64,000 nucleotides of DNA, from assembly GCA_022592445.1 (NCBI GenBank), contig JABYQR010000101.1, positions 60,427-124,426 of the forward strand, in the 5' to 3' direction. The notes beneath the pieces were generated by a model. The model saw only the letters and a program-made list of their open reading frames with translations, did not search any database and was not told the DNA's origin. The stretch's first letter is position 1. Each line of letters starts with the position of its first letter. The position numbers were made by a program, and so were the translations under genes. Positions 42,625 through 54,777 of this stretch are shown here, one piece after another. This DNA is from Cytidiella melzeri (lineage: Eukaryota; Basidiomycota; Agaricomycetes; Polyporales; Irpicaceae).

Positions 42625-44639
42625 GATGATGGTACAGGATTTTGAACAGTGATGACAGCGGGTTGAAAAGATAGTAAGAAATTTAGCTGTGAGAATTTGA
42701 ATCAGTAAAATGACCTGGCAAGGAACGTCCATCACAGACAACAATTACTTACCGACCAGCGCTGAAGCAATAACTGAGGTACTTAAAAGGGGGAAAGGGA
42801 CTTTATATCTCCAGTGGCTCATGTGCAGTGCTGATGCAACTACTGAGTGTATCTGCATGAAAAAATAGGAGCTGCTCCTGTGCTAGAAGTTATGATGGAC
42901 AGTACTATGGTAACATAGATTTTGGGGTGTTGCTGTTGCAACAAATGCCTTGGAGCACAGCCTCTACAGTTAGGGGTAGTCTAGGGTTCTTCAAGTTGCT
43001 TGGCACATATCACTGTACCTAGTTGCCAGGGGCCTACAAATATTGTTTGTTAAGCATTCAAATGGTTTGAATGCTCACTTAGCAAATATTGGGCTGTCTC
43101 TTCCAGTCCAATTTTCTTGCAAACTCCTAGAATCAGTAGGGGGGTGTTTGAAAGTCAATGAATTGTTGTCAGACCACAGCTGAGTACATCAAATGGTGAT
43201 TTGAGCTACCTGGCATCTCTGTGACATTGCTTGCAGCAGAGCCTTAAACCCTCTAGATCCAGTGTGTGAGGGCCAAATAGCTTGATCATGTATATCATGG
43301 ACCACATCACGTAAATAAACAAGATACTGTAATGTGTTGTGTTGTGATACAGTTACTATAATATGATATATCCGCTGTCACTTGTGTGTTCACATTGCAC
43401 CACAACTTCTTGGATGCTCAATTTCATGCAACAAATTGTGATTCTACCATGCTCCATTAGCACACAATAGAACCAACCACACAATAACACCACAAAATAC
43501 TGTCAGAGGCTTTCTGCCACTTGTAGGCTGCAAGAGATTTGCCAATGCACCGTTTCTGGTTGTGTATTTACAGAATTTAATTATTTATTTGTAATCCTAA
43601 ATCCATGGTTTACATTGTCTAATTCTAATGTCTTATACCAGATTCAAACTCGCAACTTTCACCTGCACTGCACAGGCCTGTGCATCATTACTACTGCACT
43701 ATGTTGGCCACATGGGAAAACAATACTCAAGCTATATGATAAGCTTCAAATTGCTGCACATTGCAATATGGTTCAACAAGTGTCAGGACTTTACAACTGT
43801 ACATATTTGTTGGAATGTGTATACTGAAGCTCTATATTAGGTTGTATTACATTGTATTACATTGAAGTAAGTGCTGGGCCGTTATAATCCTGCTGTAATC
43901 CATTTTAACCACCTGCCATAATAGGAAATATGTGCCAATGTTTGGCGTGTAAGCCAATGCAATAGCACATTTTTGTTCTTTACCTGATGCACCTGTCCAT
44001 AAAAATAGAAACCTGCTTGGGGGTGACAGTTCTCTGCTACAGTGTGTGACATGTGAAGTTGACATTGTTGACTGCTTGCCGCTTGTGAGGTCATTTATGA
44101 CCAAGCACACTCTTCCAAAGAAAACAAGAAAAACCAAAACCAAAAATAGGAACCAGCTTATGGTGAAAACATGTCAGCAAACAGTATATAGCACCCAAAA
44201 CACATTGTTAAGATAGCCTGCATCAGGAAGCATGTTTCCTAATAATTTTTTATCTGAGACTGGAGCTATCTAAGGTTACCTGTTGCTACACACAGCTCTG
44301 GAAAGCTCCATGGTAACTGGTAGTGTGGGTGGATAAGTTGATGTTACCTGATGTGTGAAGTGTGCACTGCCTTAAATTTGATTGTTCTGAACCATATGTA
44401 CCTGTATCATGATGACAGCAACATTCAAACTCCAAAAAAAAACTCAGGTAAACAGTCCAATCAAAACATGTGTCTCATGTGCAGTGCTGATGCAAGTACA
44501 TATTGTACCCATGCACATATAGGAGTTGCTCCTGTGCTAGAAGATTTGATGAACTGTACTATGGTAACATATTTGAGAGTGTGGCTGTTGCACCAGATGG
44601 AACACATCTTGCACGGTTAGGGGTGGTCTAGGATCCTTC
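42625..44639. other. AT-rich gene-free stretch with a dispersed repeat
   Basis: No coding region is supported. A segment at about 42820-42995 recurs in direct orientation at about 44464-44640 (shared pieces: CTCATGTGCAGTGCTGATGCAA, GCTCCTGTGCTAGAAG, ACTATGGTAACATA, TTAGGGGTGGTCTAGG-like). It begins with the promoter side of the split secreted-protein gene. Confidence 0.5.
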
Positions 44640-45240
44640 GTCAGCTGACATCCAACTACACTGTGTAACCATGAGGATTTAGCCTCTTGAAAAAGGCACT
44701 TGAATGATGCACATACTTCCATACATTTCCCCCTTGCATACCTATGGTGAATTTGTCCTATGCAAGAATAATACATGTATGCCAATGTTTTTCCATAAAA
44801 AGTATTTCAAATAATTCTCCTATAATATATATCACATTTATCTTCCAGACAAGTTTTGGATAAATGCTGCATATCATAATATGTAACTTTTCCACCATGA
44901 AAACTGCTACAGATTGCAATTACATTCTGATTTTCCATGCCTTGTCACCCATATTCCAGAAGAGGCATGGAAAATCCAAATATGTAGCAGTTTTGTACGT
45001 GAAAAGGTATGTATATATGAAGTATTTATCCATCATGATGTTCTGAGATAAATGTGACAGTTATTATAGAGATTTGTTTGAAAAATATTTCATGTAGAAG
45101 AACAATGGCATTTAATGTACAATCTTTGCACAAGACAGAGTATTCATACATATGCAAGGGGAAAAATATATGGAAGTATATGGACTATTTAAGTGTCTTG
45201 TTGAATCCTTGTGTTTACGCAGTGTATCAGGGCCCACAAG
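44640..45240. repeat. Large imperfect palindrome (foldback-like element)
   Basis: Two arms of about 280-300 bp face each other around a 22-nt loop at 44942-44963. The innermost 13 bp are perfect (GATTTTCCATGCC at 44929-44941, GGCATGGAAAATC at 44964-44976). Outward matches include AAAACTGCTAC/GTAGCAGTTTT, CACATTTATCT/AGATAAATGTG and CATACTTCCATAcAT/ATaTATGGAAGTATATG. Overall arm identity is roughly 75% by eye. No coding capacity. Likely a foldback/MITE-type element. Confidence 0.75.
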
Positions 45241-45248
45241 CGGCAACT

Positions 45249-46690
45249 ACAATTCCTGAAGATTAGATTAAAGTAGTACTACTGGTAGCAGCTTGACTAA
45301 GTAAGTTGGTAGTGAGTAGCTATGTTGATGATTAATTATGTTACTGATAGCAAATCAAATAAGTTATGAACACCAGTAACCAACTTTGTTCCTGGTAAAT
45401 AACCTTGCCAAGTAATCTAGTGATGGATAATCACTTTGGTAAGTGCATTTGCAATCAGTGACACCTTTAATAAGCAACTTGATCTGGAATAAAGTGACTA
45501 TGTTAGGACTGATGAATTTGGTTGCAGTCAAAAAAGTGTACATCAATAAAGGTAGTCACCAATGGTAGCAATGGGCTTCATATATCTTTTCATTAATCTT
45601 GTGCAGTGTTTACTGCTGATGCAACCATCAGTTGTGGTGCTCATTGGCACTCACTGCTGATGCAAGAAAAATTTACATACTCCAACAATCAAGGGGTTGG
45701 AGATATCTTGTTGGAATCAAGTGCCAATACATGTTACATGTGTCTTGTTGATGTCTGAACTGCCTTGTCTTCATTGGAATTGCCACAGGCTGTGTTCTGA
45801 TGGTCACTCTTTCTCAGAAAGCAACTCATGTTAGTGGCACTTTGTGCAACAATTGATTGCAGTTACAATTCCTGAAGAATGAAGAAGAATTGTTCCAGTG
45901 TGCTCCAGCACATTGATGCCTTTTCAGATGTGACCCTTTTTCCCCCCAAAGTGTGGGAATTTGATGGCAGAATACAGACAGTAACAGTTTCAATATCAAA
46001 GCAATGAATACAGTTGATGTCATTACTCTGGCTTTGTTATCAGCCCTTTATAACTTCCTATCAGATCACTTTTACAATCAAAATGCACTTTTTAATTTTT
46101 ACATACTGCATACGGATACAAATCTGTACACCATTGAATATACCTATCTTGTGGAAATATCCTGGTACAAACATCCTGTAAATTGAAGTGGAATTGAGCA
46201 AGTTATGGCCAGTCTACTGAAAGTCACTCAGACTCAGATTCAAACTCAACTCTTGCTGGCATGATGTCAAATTCTGGTCAGGTACATGTACAGCAATCTA
46301 CACACATTGCTTGCTCTCTGAACAAAGAATACAATCAGAAGACATGCCACAAATACTATTGGCTCTGGGCAAGAATTACCAGTACTTTGGAAGCTATCAA
46401 AACATTCTCGACCATAGAAACTACTGGAACACGATGCAATAAGGTGCAAGTATTGCATTGTGTGTGACCATAATGATGATGGAATCACATGCTATGTACT
46501 ATCTGATCTTATCTATTTACATATCTATTCTACATTGTCCATAGATCTGATCTCCAATGATCAGCAATACAATCTCACTCTGACACTCCCACTTCATGCC
46601 AACATCATTTCGCTTTGAGCTACTGTGAATGACAGCATCTCATTGGGGTGCAGTGAAGTTCACTAGTCCAAAACTCCCACTGAATTTAGA
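45249..46690. repeat. AT-rich repeat related to the 2-kb element at 49046
   Basis: Two ACAATTCCTGAAGA termini occur here (45249 and 45865). The stretch 45865-46420 matches 49048-49590 in the same order, for example AAGAATTGTTCCAGTGTGC, CAGCCCTTTATAACTT and GACATGCCACA. No coding region. It is probably a second, degraded copy of the unclassified AT-rich element. Confidence 0.65.
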
Positions 46691-46699
46691 CTGTTTCTA

Positions 46700-47480
46700 A
46701 AATGCCAATGGCTTGGTCATAATATCAGCAACTTGGTCTTCAGTTGGGATGGCATAAAGTTCTTTGTGAAGAAGATGGCACCATGGTTGTCGCAATAGAT
46801 CATAGTGGGACCTTTTGGTGACATATCCAATTTGGTAAGCATAGTACATATCCAAGCACACTGCCTCACTGTGTCACATAATGCCAGGTATTCTGCTTCC
46901 ATTGAAGAGAGTGCAACAGTATTTTGTTCCCTCAAGACCCAGGACACTGCGCCTTCGGCCAGAAGGAATGTATAGCCAATAGTGGAATGTCTATTGTCTT
47001 TGTTCTCAGCCCAGTCTGCGTCTGAGTACCCAGCTAGTCTAGATTGACTGCGTTCATCATACTTTGATAGTGTATGACTCAGTACCAAGTCAATAATGGA
47101 GTATGTACTTTGCAGCGTTCAAATGGATTTGAGTGGGATTCGACATATACTGAGAAAGACATATGACAGCATATGAAATGTTGGGACAAGTGCCAATCAT
47201 AACATATATAAGTGTACCAATTAAAGCTTGATACAAACTCCTAAGCTCATGTTCCGCTATATAGTTGAAATCTGCTTTACTAAGTTCTAGTCCAGATGGT
47301 AAAGGTGTACGGGCAGGATTAGCGCTGATCATTTGAAAACCATTGAGAGCATCTTCAATGTACAATCCTGAGAAAGGTAGAGTGTACGCTGATACACCCG
47401 GAAACCACTGGACATGCAACAAGCTCAAACGAGGACCCCTTCTTGCAAACAAGCAGAGCTTCTTGTCACTTGAGAGCCCT
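46700..47480 (-). pseudogene. Copia relic (end of reverse transcriptase, RNase H)
   Basis: On the minus strand, 47400-47090 reads like the end of a copia reverse transcriptase (NPARTPLPSGLELSKAD ... SLYQALIGTLIYVMIGTCPNISYAV). From 47088 it reads copia RNase H (LAGYSDADWAENKDNRHSTIGYTF ... LSSMEAEYLALCDTVRQCAW). The frame breaks between the two, and the C-terminus is eroded (TKNFMPSQLKTKLLIL). It belongs to a different lineage from copia element 1 and has no recognisable LTRs. Confidence 0.8.
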
Positions 47481-47485
47481 TGCAA

Positions 47486-48188
47486 GACATCTCGAGGATT
47501 GTGCGAGAGCTGGTTCTGAAGCTTGCTTCTTGAGCTGGTTCTACAGCTTGCGTCTCGAGCTTGTCATACAGCTTGCATCTCGAGCTTGTCTATGGCTCAG
47601 TCCTTTGGGCACTCAAGCTTGTGCTCCCTTGAGTTATGGTTTGAGTTCTCACGCAAGTTCTCGTCCATGCCTCTCACGAGTTTTGGGCAGCCTCGAGCAC
47701 ATTGGCACTTCCCCTTGCCACCCTTGGTTTCCTTGCGGCCCCCTTGCTCACTTGCTCCCTTGTATCCCGCGGCTCTTCTCATAAATAGGGGAACCTCAAG
47801 CAGCCTCTCTTTCTCTTCATCAATTCCCTCAAACTTGTCACTACCAGGATTTGTTTCCATTGCACTGCCTCCTTCTCTCCTGTGTGGACTTGAGTCACCA
47901 AGCCTTTGTTTGATTGGATGCTTGTGGTTTAGCTGCACAAGAAGCAGTGTACTCCTTGTTCTTGTGACAGGTTTCATGATTGCCCCTTTTTTCATCTCAC
48001 ACTGCCCTCTCTCACTGCCTCGCTCTCACACGGGCCTTGAATTTGATATGGACTTGTTGCAGTAGTATTTATACACAGCGTGTTAGTACCTTGAGTAGCT
48101 TAGAATACAACACCCCCCTGTGTTTCCTCCTCAAGTTTGCCTCTGCAAGCCTTGCATCTTGTGTCTCAAGCCTCCTTGCGGTGCATAT
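47486..48188. other. Gene-free flank of gypsy element 2, with short tandem repeats
   Basis: About 47512-47605 holds three to four degenerate 25-28-bp units built on GAGCTTGTCATACAGCTTGCATCTC. The rest has no coding support. Confidence 0.5.
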
Positions 48189-48942
48189 TGACACGGAGAC
48201 AGGGCTCAACGTGACAAACAGGGACACAATGTGGATGACAATGAGGAGGTGGTGGCAGGTGTGAAGCACGATGCGTTCACCAGCTATCAAACTTATTCAG
48301 AAAGCTAGCCCAGTAAAGACCAAGTTAGTATTTGTACTACCAGCTATATAGTACAAGAGGGGGTGGCTTACCTAGCCCAGTGAAGACCAAGAGGTCGAGA
48401 TGGGGGGCTAGGAGCGTACATGCAGCAGTATCTATAGACTTCAGGGACCTGCGCACAGACCATGTTGAGGGCAGGCTTTGCAAGAAGCCGTGTGAACGAA
48501 GAACAAAAGAACTACCTAAAGGAGAACAATAGCTATTGTCTAGACCTTGCCAAGAACTCTACTCGTGAGAATCTATCTAAAAGGAGACCAACTATTGTAT
48601 TCCATTCCCACACCTGTGAGAACATCCTTCCATAAAGAGAACAATAGGGAAAGAACAAAACGAGTCCATGTGAACGGTATCTATGACGTCAAACCCTATC
48701 TATGGGCTGAGCCATGTGCTTGTAGCCATGTGGTCTTACTTAAGCTAAGTCACATGCCAGTGTGATGTAGTAGCAAGTAACGTGACCGTGTGGAGCATCT
48801 AAGCCACATGATAAGGGTGCTTAATAGACGTGCAAAGAAGTTTGTGCAGAGAAGGTTGCAACTGAGCTGCAGCCCGCAGTTTTATAGATAAAAACAAGAG
48901 GTAAATTGCGAAAACTAAGGGCTAGTTGTGCCATCCACGACA
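48189..48942 (-). repeat. 3' LTR of gypsy element 2 (LTR A, about 754 bp)
   Basis: Read on the minus strand it starts TGTCGTGGATGG at 48942 and ends GTCTCCGTGTCA at 48189. It is clearly homologous to LTRs B and C of gypsy element 1, with more differences. The polypurine GAAGGGGGGTAA lies directly upstream of it (minus strand). Confidence 0.88.
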
Positions 48943-49045
48943 TTACCCCCCTTCTAAAATTGAGCATCCTCGCGAAGCATCACTGTGCTGTGGTGATAGA
49001 GGTCTTCTACCCATCTACAGGGATTCAGCAGAATTGCCCCGGTTG

Positions 49046-51102
49046 TTACAATTCCTGAAGAATGAAGAAGAATTGTTCCAGTGTGCTCCAGCACATTGAT
49101 GCCTTTTCAGATGTGACCTTTTTGTCCCCCCAAAGTGTGGGAATCTGATGGCAGAATACAGAAATTAACAGTGTCAATAACAAAACAATGAATACAGCTG
49201 ATGGCATCACACTGGCCTTGTTATCAGCCCTTTATAACTTTGTGTCAGATCACTTTTGCAATCAAAATGCAGTTATTGATTTTTACAGACTGCACATGGG
49301 TACAAATCTGTACATATTATACACCATTAAATAGCCCTATCTTGTGGCAACATCTTGGTACAAACATCCTGTCAATTGAAGTGGAATTAAGCAAGTTATG
49401 GCCAGTCTACTGGAAAAGGTCACTCAGACTCAGATTCAAACTGCACTCTTGCTATGATGTCAAATTCTGGTCAGGTACATGTGCAGCAGTCTACAGACAT
49501 TGCTTGCTCTCTGAACAAGGAACACAATTAGAAGACATGCCACACATAGTACTGGCTCTGAGCAAGAGTTACCAGTACTTTGGAAGCTAACTACCAAACC
49601 CAATCCCTACATTCTTGGACAATGTAAATTTGTGGCTGCATTAGTAGTGAGTATTGTATCTGATTGTTTCGCAAAGTTTCACAACTGTTAGTTGCTCTCT
49701 AAGCAGGAGTTACAATCAGAACACAGCCTGTGGCAGTTCCAATGGGGTGAGGCAGTTCAGACATCAACAGTACATGGCTGCATCAGCAGCAAGCACTGCA
49801 TTGGATTGTTGCACAAAGTTTTACAACCATAAGTTGCTCTCTCAGGAGGAGTTAGAATCAGAACATAGCCTGTGGCAGTTCTGATGGGGCTGAGGCAGTC
49901 CAGACATCAACAGGCCGTGGTTGCATCACCATAGAGCACCGCCTTTGATTCTTCCATACAGTTTCACAACCACCAGTTGCTCTATAAGCAGGGGTTACAA
50001 TCAGAACATAGCCTGTGGCAGCTCTGATGGGGGTGAGGCAATGAAGACATCAGCTAGACATGGTTTCATCAGCAGCCAGCACTGCGTTCAATTGGTTCAC
50101 AATTTCACAACCATTAGTTGCTCTCTCAGGAGGAGTTACACTCAGAGCACAGCCTGTGGCAGTTCTAGTGGGGCTGAGGCAGTTCAGACATCAACAGGAC
50201 ATAATTGCATCAGCAGCAAGCACTGCATTTGATAGTTCCACAAAGTTTCACAACCACTAGTTGCTCTATAAGCAGGAGTTACAATCAGAACACTGCCTGT
50301 GGCAGTTTCAATGGAGATGAGGCAGTTTATACCTCAACAGGATATCAAGCCCTTCATTTCTTGAGCAAGCAATTTTCTGTCATCAGCAGTAAACACTGCA
50401 CGAGATTCATGATAAAATATATGAAGCCCCTTGCCACCATTGGTGACTACCCTCATCAATGTATGGCTTGTTTTCCTGCAACCAAACTTATCATTTGTAG
50501 TACAGTCACTTTATCCCAGATCAAGTCGCCTATCAACGGTGTCCCCAATATAAAATGCCCGTAATACAGTCAATATTCATGACCAGATGGCTTGGCAAAG
50601 TCCTTACCAGGAACAGAGTTGTTTACTCAGGTTCCTTTTGGTAACAAAGTCACAGGTGCAATTAACTGTTTCATGCTAGATGAATTATTCAATTTGCTAT
50701 CAATAACACAATCACTTGCAACCCTGCTCCTGCAGTATACCAAATTGTATCTAGAATATTTAACATAGTTCAACATCATCAAGAAGAAGACGCATGTCAA
50801 ACAATCTTTATCTCCATGCTCTACGCCACAAACTTGTACATGTCTTAATTTTGTACTCACACCCATTGTTGCACTTCAAACAATGCAACACAGTCCCTCT
50901 TCTTTCATGAATAATTGTGTGCTCCAGTGGAGACAAACCACCAAATTACTATACATTAATCATTGAAGAAGCTATTCCCAACAGAATTACTTGTTCAGGC
51001 TGCTACATGCACCAAGTTTACCTACAAATCTGGCTCAAAAATTGTTATTTCATTCAATCTTCAGGAATTGTACTTGCCGCTTGCCGGCCTTGCTAACGCT
51101 AG
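49046..51102. mobile_element. Unclassified 2.06-kb AT-rich element in the 3' part of gypsy element 2
   Basis: Comparison with gypsy element 1 shows that the sequence between GCCCCGGTTG (to 49045) and TCTAGTCAGAAGG (from 51103) is inserted. A perfect 14-bp inverted repeat lies near the ends: ACAATTCCTGAAGA at 49048-49061 and TCTTCAGGAATTGT at 51058-51071. The right end continues for about 30 bp, and a version of the start of that stretch also flanks the copy at 45249. No open frame is supported. It contains a 142-bp tandem repeat array. No clear target duplication was found. Confidence 0.65.
49660..50345. repeat. Tandem array, five units of about 142 bp
   Basis: The motif (A)TCAGAaCA.AGCCTGTGGCAGTT recurs five times, near 49717, 49858, 50003, 50146 and 50288, each preceded by TTGCTCT(C/A)T.AGCAGGAGTTA and followed by GAGGCAGTTCAGACATCAACAG-like sequence. 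Units are about 85% alike by eye. The array lies inside the unclassified AT-rich element. Confidence 0.8.
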
Positions 51103-51164
51103 TCTAGTCAGAAGGATGCTAGGAAGGTTCTCCCCATCTGGTGTTGTTGACTCGACGTTACCCG

Positions 51165-52891
51165 TCAGTGTGATGTTCTTGAGATATCCAGACCGATGTG
51201 TTTGCCTTCATCCCATCCAAGATTGTATGTAGATGGATAGATCATGCGAAGAAAAGCAGGGTCTGTCTGGGTATTGAATTCCCGAAAGTGCAAGTGGAGA
51301 TCTGCAAAGAGTGAAGCTTTGATGACCCGGGGCGCTCCAGGGTTTGCTTTGTAGAAGTCGTCAATCGCTTCTTGACTATTCTCGAGGTTTTCAACCGGTT
51401 CCCAGCTATTGTGTCCATCTGAGTACCCTTCCCATTTGACTAGGAATTGCAGTTTCTTCCATTGTCCGTGTAGCCTGCTGTCTAGCACCTTTTCAACAAC
51501 GTACTGTTCTTCTCCTTCTATGACAATAGGATCAGGAGGTAGAGGTACGTCTTTGCTGTTGTTGTTCCAGGGACTTAGACGGCTGATGTGGAAGACAGGG
51601 TGGATTCGTAGATAGCTGGGTAGATCAAGCTTGTAGTCAAGATCGCCGATGCGTTCAATGACCTTGTACAGGCCGAGTTGTCGAGGACCGAGTTTAGGGG
51701 TAGCCTGGTGGATCTGGACGTTCTTAGCGTTCAGCCAGACCATGTCGCCCACCTGGAAGACGAGTGGAGATTGCTTCTCAGATTCGTAGAGTTGCTTCAT
51801 TTTTTATTTGCTAAGACGAAGAGCTGCTTCGGTGTCTTTGCATACTCGAGCCATGTTGTCAAGGCGCTCATCGAGTGATGGGATGTTGCTTCGCTTGCCA
51901 ACTGGTATGGTGAAGTTGGGGCAATATCCGTAGATGACTTCAAACGGTGTTTGAGAGTTACCTGCATGTACTCGCGAGTTGAGTGCAAACTCAGCCGCCG
52001 GCAGATGATCGACCCAGTCGTCTTGTTGTTGCTGACAGAATAGACGCAGATACTGTTCGATGTCCTGGTTTCTGCGTTCGACTTTGCCATTTCCTTGCGG
52101 ATGATAGGCTGTCGTAAAACCAGTCTCTATGCCTAGGCGGTGATAGAGCGCACACATGAAGCGCGCTGCAAACTGGGGTCCTCGATCAGAGAACACCTTC
52201 TTGGGAATGCCGTGAAGTCGGAATACTTCTTTGTAGTGTAGATTGGCAATCCCCTCTGCGTTAACCTTAGTGGTAGTAGGGATGATGTGCGTTTGATCGG
52301 AGTAATGGTTGACATAGACCGCAATCAAATTGAATCCCTTAGAATGTGGCAGCTGAGTGATGAGATCTACTCCAACGTGTTCCCAAGGTCTGGCCGGAGT
52401 TTCCTGAGGCTGTAGTACTGCTTTAGGGTGCGGAGCTGACTTATAGCGTTGACAGCGATCACATCCTAGTACGTAAGTCTCGACGAAGGCATTCATCTTT
52501 GGCCACCAGTAGTGCCGTGAGACTAGCTCTATGGTGCCGTGTTTGCCCGGATGACCAGCCGTGGGTGTGTCATGGCAAGATTTGACGATTTTGTGACGGA
52601 GCTCTTTGTTGTCAATCATATAGAGTTTTCCCTTGTAATAGATGAGCCCGTCACTCTCTTCCCATTCGAGTAAACCGCCGACAAGTTTGCAAGGACCCTT
52701 CTTTCAAAGGGTAGCGAGAGCTTGTGTGACTTCTCCTTCTTGTTCCGTGCATTCTCGGATCTTTGATTCGAGCAGAGAAGCAGTGGCAAGTGCACTGGTA
52801 GCGAGGATGCGGAAATGTTCCAGTTTCAGTACCACCTGATCCTTGTTGTCTTCCTCATCCGTGACAGCATGTGAGTGAAGAAGAGAGAGAG
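51165..52891 (-). pseudogene. Gypsy element 2: integrase and chromodomain part of pol
   Basis: Minus-strand continuation of pol, cut at 52891 by gypsy element 1. Integrase: zinc-binding HHCC with HPGKHGTIELVSRHYW and GCDRCQRY; catalytic core VDLITQLP, FSDRGPQF and GNGKVERRNQD. The GPF/Y-like LGPRQLGLYKVIERIG is followed by a chromodomain (YVVEKVLDSRLHGQWKKLQFLVKWEGYSDGHNSWEP). Two lesions separate it from element 1: a TGA (CGA in element 1) in the linker before the integrase near 52707, and a TAA (GAA in element 1) near 51803. Divergence from element 1 is about 5-6% here. Confidence 0.88.
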
Positions 52892-53648
52892 TGTCATGGA
52901 TGGCCTGACTAGCCCTTAATTTTCGCAATTTACCTCTTGTTTTTATCTATAAAACTCCGGGCTGCAGCTCAGTTGCAACCTTCTCTGCACAAACTTCTTT
53001 GCACGTCTATTAAGCGCCCTTATCACGTGGCTTAGATGCTCCACACGGTCACATTACTTGCTACTACATCACACTGGCATGTGACTTAGCTTAAGTAAGA
53101 CCACATGGCTACAAGCACATGGCTCAGCCCATAGATAGGGTTTGATGTCATAGATACCGTTCACATGGGCTCCTTATTGTTCTTTCCCTATTGTTCTCTT
53201 TATGGAAGGATGTTCTCACAGGTGTGGGAATGGAATACAATAGTTGGTCTCCTTTTAGATAGATTCTCTCACAAGTAGAGTTCTTGGCAAAGTCTAGACA
53301 ATAGCTATTGTTCTCCTTTAGGTAGCTCTTTTGTTCTTTGTTCACATGGCTTCTTGCAAAGCCTGCCCTCAACATGGTCTGTGCGCAGGTCCCTGAAGTC
53401 TATATATACTGCTACATGTATGCTCCTAGCCCCCCATCTCGACCTCTTGGTCTTTACTGGGCTAGGTAAGCAACCCCCTCTTGTACTATATAGCTGGTAG
53501 TACAAATACTAACTTGGTCTTTACTGGGCTAGCTTTCTGAATAAGTTTGATAGCTGGTGAACGCATCGTGCTTCACACCTGCCACCACCTCCTCGTTGAT
53601 ATCCACACCGTGTCCCTGTCTGTCACGTCGATCCCCGTCTCTGTGTCA
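52892..53648 (+). repeat. 5' LTR of gypsy element 1 (LTR B, 757 bp)
   Basis: TGTCATGGATGG ... CTCTGTGTCA. Preceded by target duplication GAGAG (52887-52891). By eye it differs from LTR C at some 25-30 positions, mostly C/T transitions. Confidence 0.93.
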
Positions 53649-53793
53649 TTAGGTCGAGATCGTTGTGAAACCCTGGGTTCTCCCATTCCCACCGTTTAAA
53701 AAAGTTTATTCCTGTTTGACAGGTACGTCTCCGGTCTTTCCATACCGTTAAGCTACTACTTACGTCGTCCGTTTCTACCCCCTGCGATGTTCA

Positions 53794-54522
53794 GTGCCTA
53801 AGGACACACGCACCCGTTTTTCCAAGTACCTCTCTACGAACGAGCCTCAGCTCAAGAGGTGCCTCCCCCCATCTTTCCTTGACGCTCTCGCTGCCAAGCG
53901 TAAGAGCGGTCAACCTCATCACTGGTCTGACAAAGACCTCGTCAACATCGTGAAGTATGTATCAAAGAAGCCGCCTATCAAAGGCATCACCCTCACCGTC
54001 CCCTCTTACGAGGAAAATCGACAACTTTGCGCTTCTGCCCGAGCCTACGGAGAACGTGCAGCCGAGGAACATGCTAGAACTCTTGCTGAGCAACAAACTC
54101 ACAAGCCGACTCTCGCTGAGCGGCTAGCCAAGCTTCCCCCGCCCACTCCCGCTCCCACTGCACCCAAACCGGTGTTGATAGACTTCAAGAAGCTATCACC
54201 GGTTGACCTCATTGGCATCTTCAGGCTGAAATTCACCACGGTTTGCACCCGCCTACAAGCTCTCACAGAGCTACAAGAACTTCTCAACTGCGCAGACCCC
54301 GACCATTGTCGCGCGCTACTCCACCTCGTCAACAAGGTCAATCGCTTCCTCAACCAACTTGACGAGCTCGCACCCATCACAGCCGACCACGAGTGGCAAC
54401 TCCTAGACTGGGATTGCAAAGCAATTGGGAAAGTTTTGTTTAAGCAGCTTCACAAGAACTATAGCAAAGTTCTTGCGCAACTTAACGTAGTTAATAACAA
54501 TAGCTACTTCGAGTGGATCTAA
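53794..54522 (+). CDS. Extra ORF upstream of gag in gypsy element 1, function unknown
   Basis: 242 codons with no stop, ending NVVNNNSYFEWI. Composition is protein-like: a basic N-terminus (PKDTRTRFSKYLSTNEPQLKRC), an Ala/Glu helix (RAYGERAAEEHARTLAEQQ), a Pro-rich hinge (LPPPTPAPTAPKP), and a helical Leu-rich C-terminal half (TRLQALTELQELLNCADPDHC ... VNRFLNQLDELAPI). I recognise no family. The frame opens with GTG and contains no ATG at all, so either the start was lost or it is reached by splicing. It lies between the LTR and gag, where standard Ty3/gypsy elements have only a leader. Confidence 0.6.
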   Translation: MPKDTRTRFSKYLSTNEPQLKRCLPPSFLDALAAKRKSGQPHHWSDKDLVNIVKYVSKKPPIKGITLTVPSYEENRQLCASARAYGERAAEEHARTLAEQQTHKPTLAERLAKLPPPTPAPTAPKPVLIDFKKLSPVDLIGIFRLKFTTVCTRLQALTELQELLNCADPDHCRALLHLVNKVNRFLNQLDELAPITADHEWQLLDWDCKAIGKVLFKQLHKNYSKVLAQLNVVNNNSYFEWI

Positions 54523-54777
54523 ACAGTCCACAGTTTTGCCCGCCACGTCTTCAGAACCTTTGATTGGCGATAATTGTATCCATTTCTTTGATCCCATCTC
54601 GGTCACAGACGACCACTTTTGAGCCAACGAAGGATCATTCTACGAGTGTGATAACCAACCGTGCCCTATAATTGATTAAATCAGTTAGACCCCACTGAAG
54701 CCATCGAACACGAGTATTACACAGAGACCTATCAACCGCCCTGCAAAGAAAATCGTTGTCTGATCACCAAAGAAGAC

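Noticed and set aside
47500..47620. Short repeats considered as a CRISPR-like array
   Set aside because: Units are contiguous and degenerate without unique spacers, and the sequence is eukaryotic; it is an ordinary tandem repeat.
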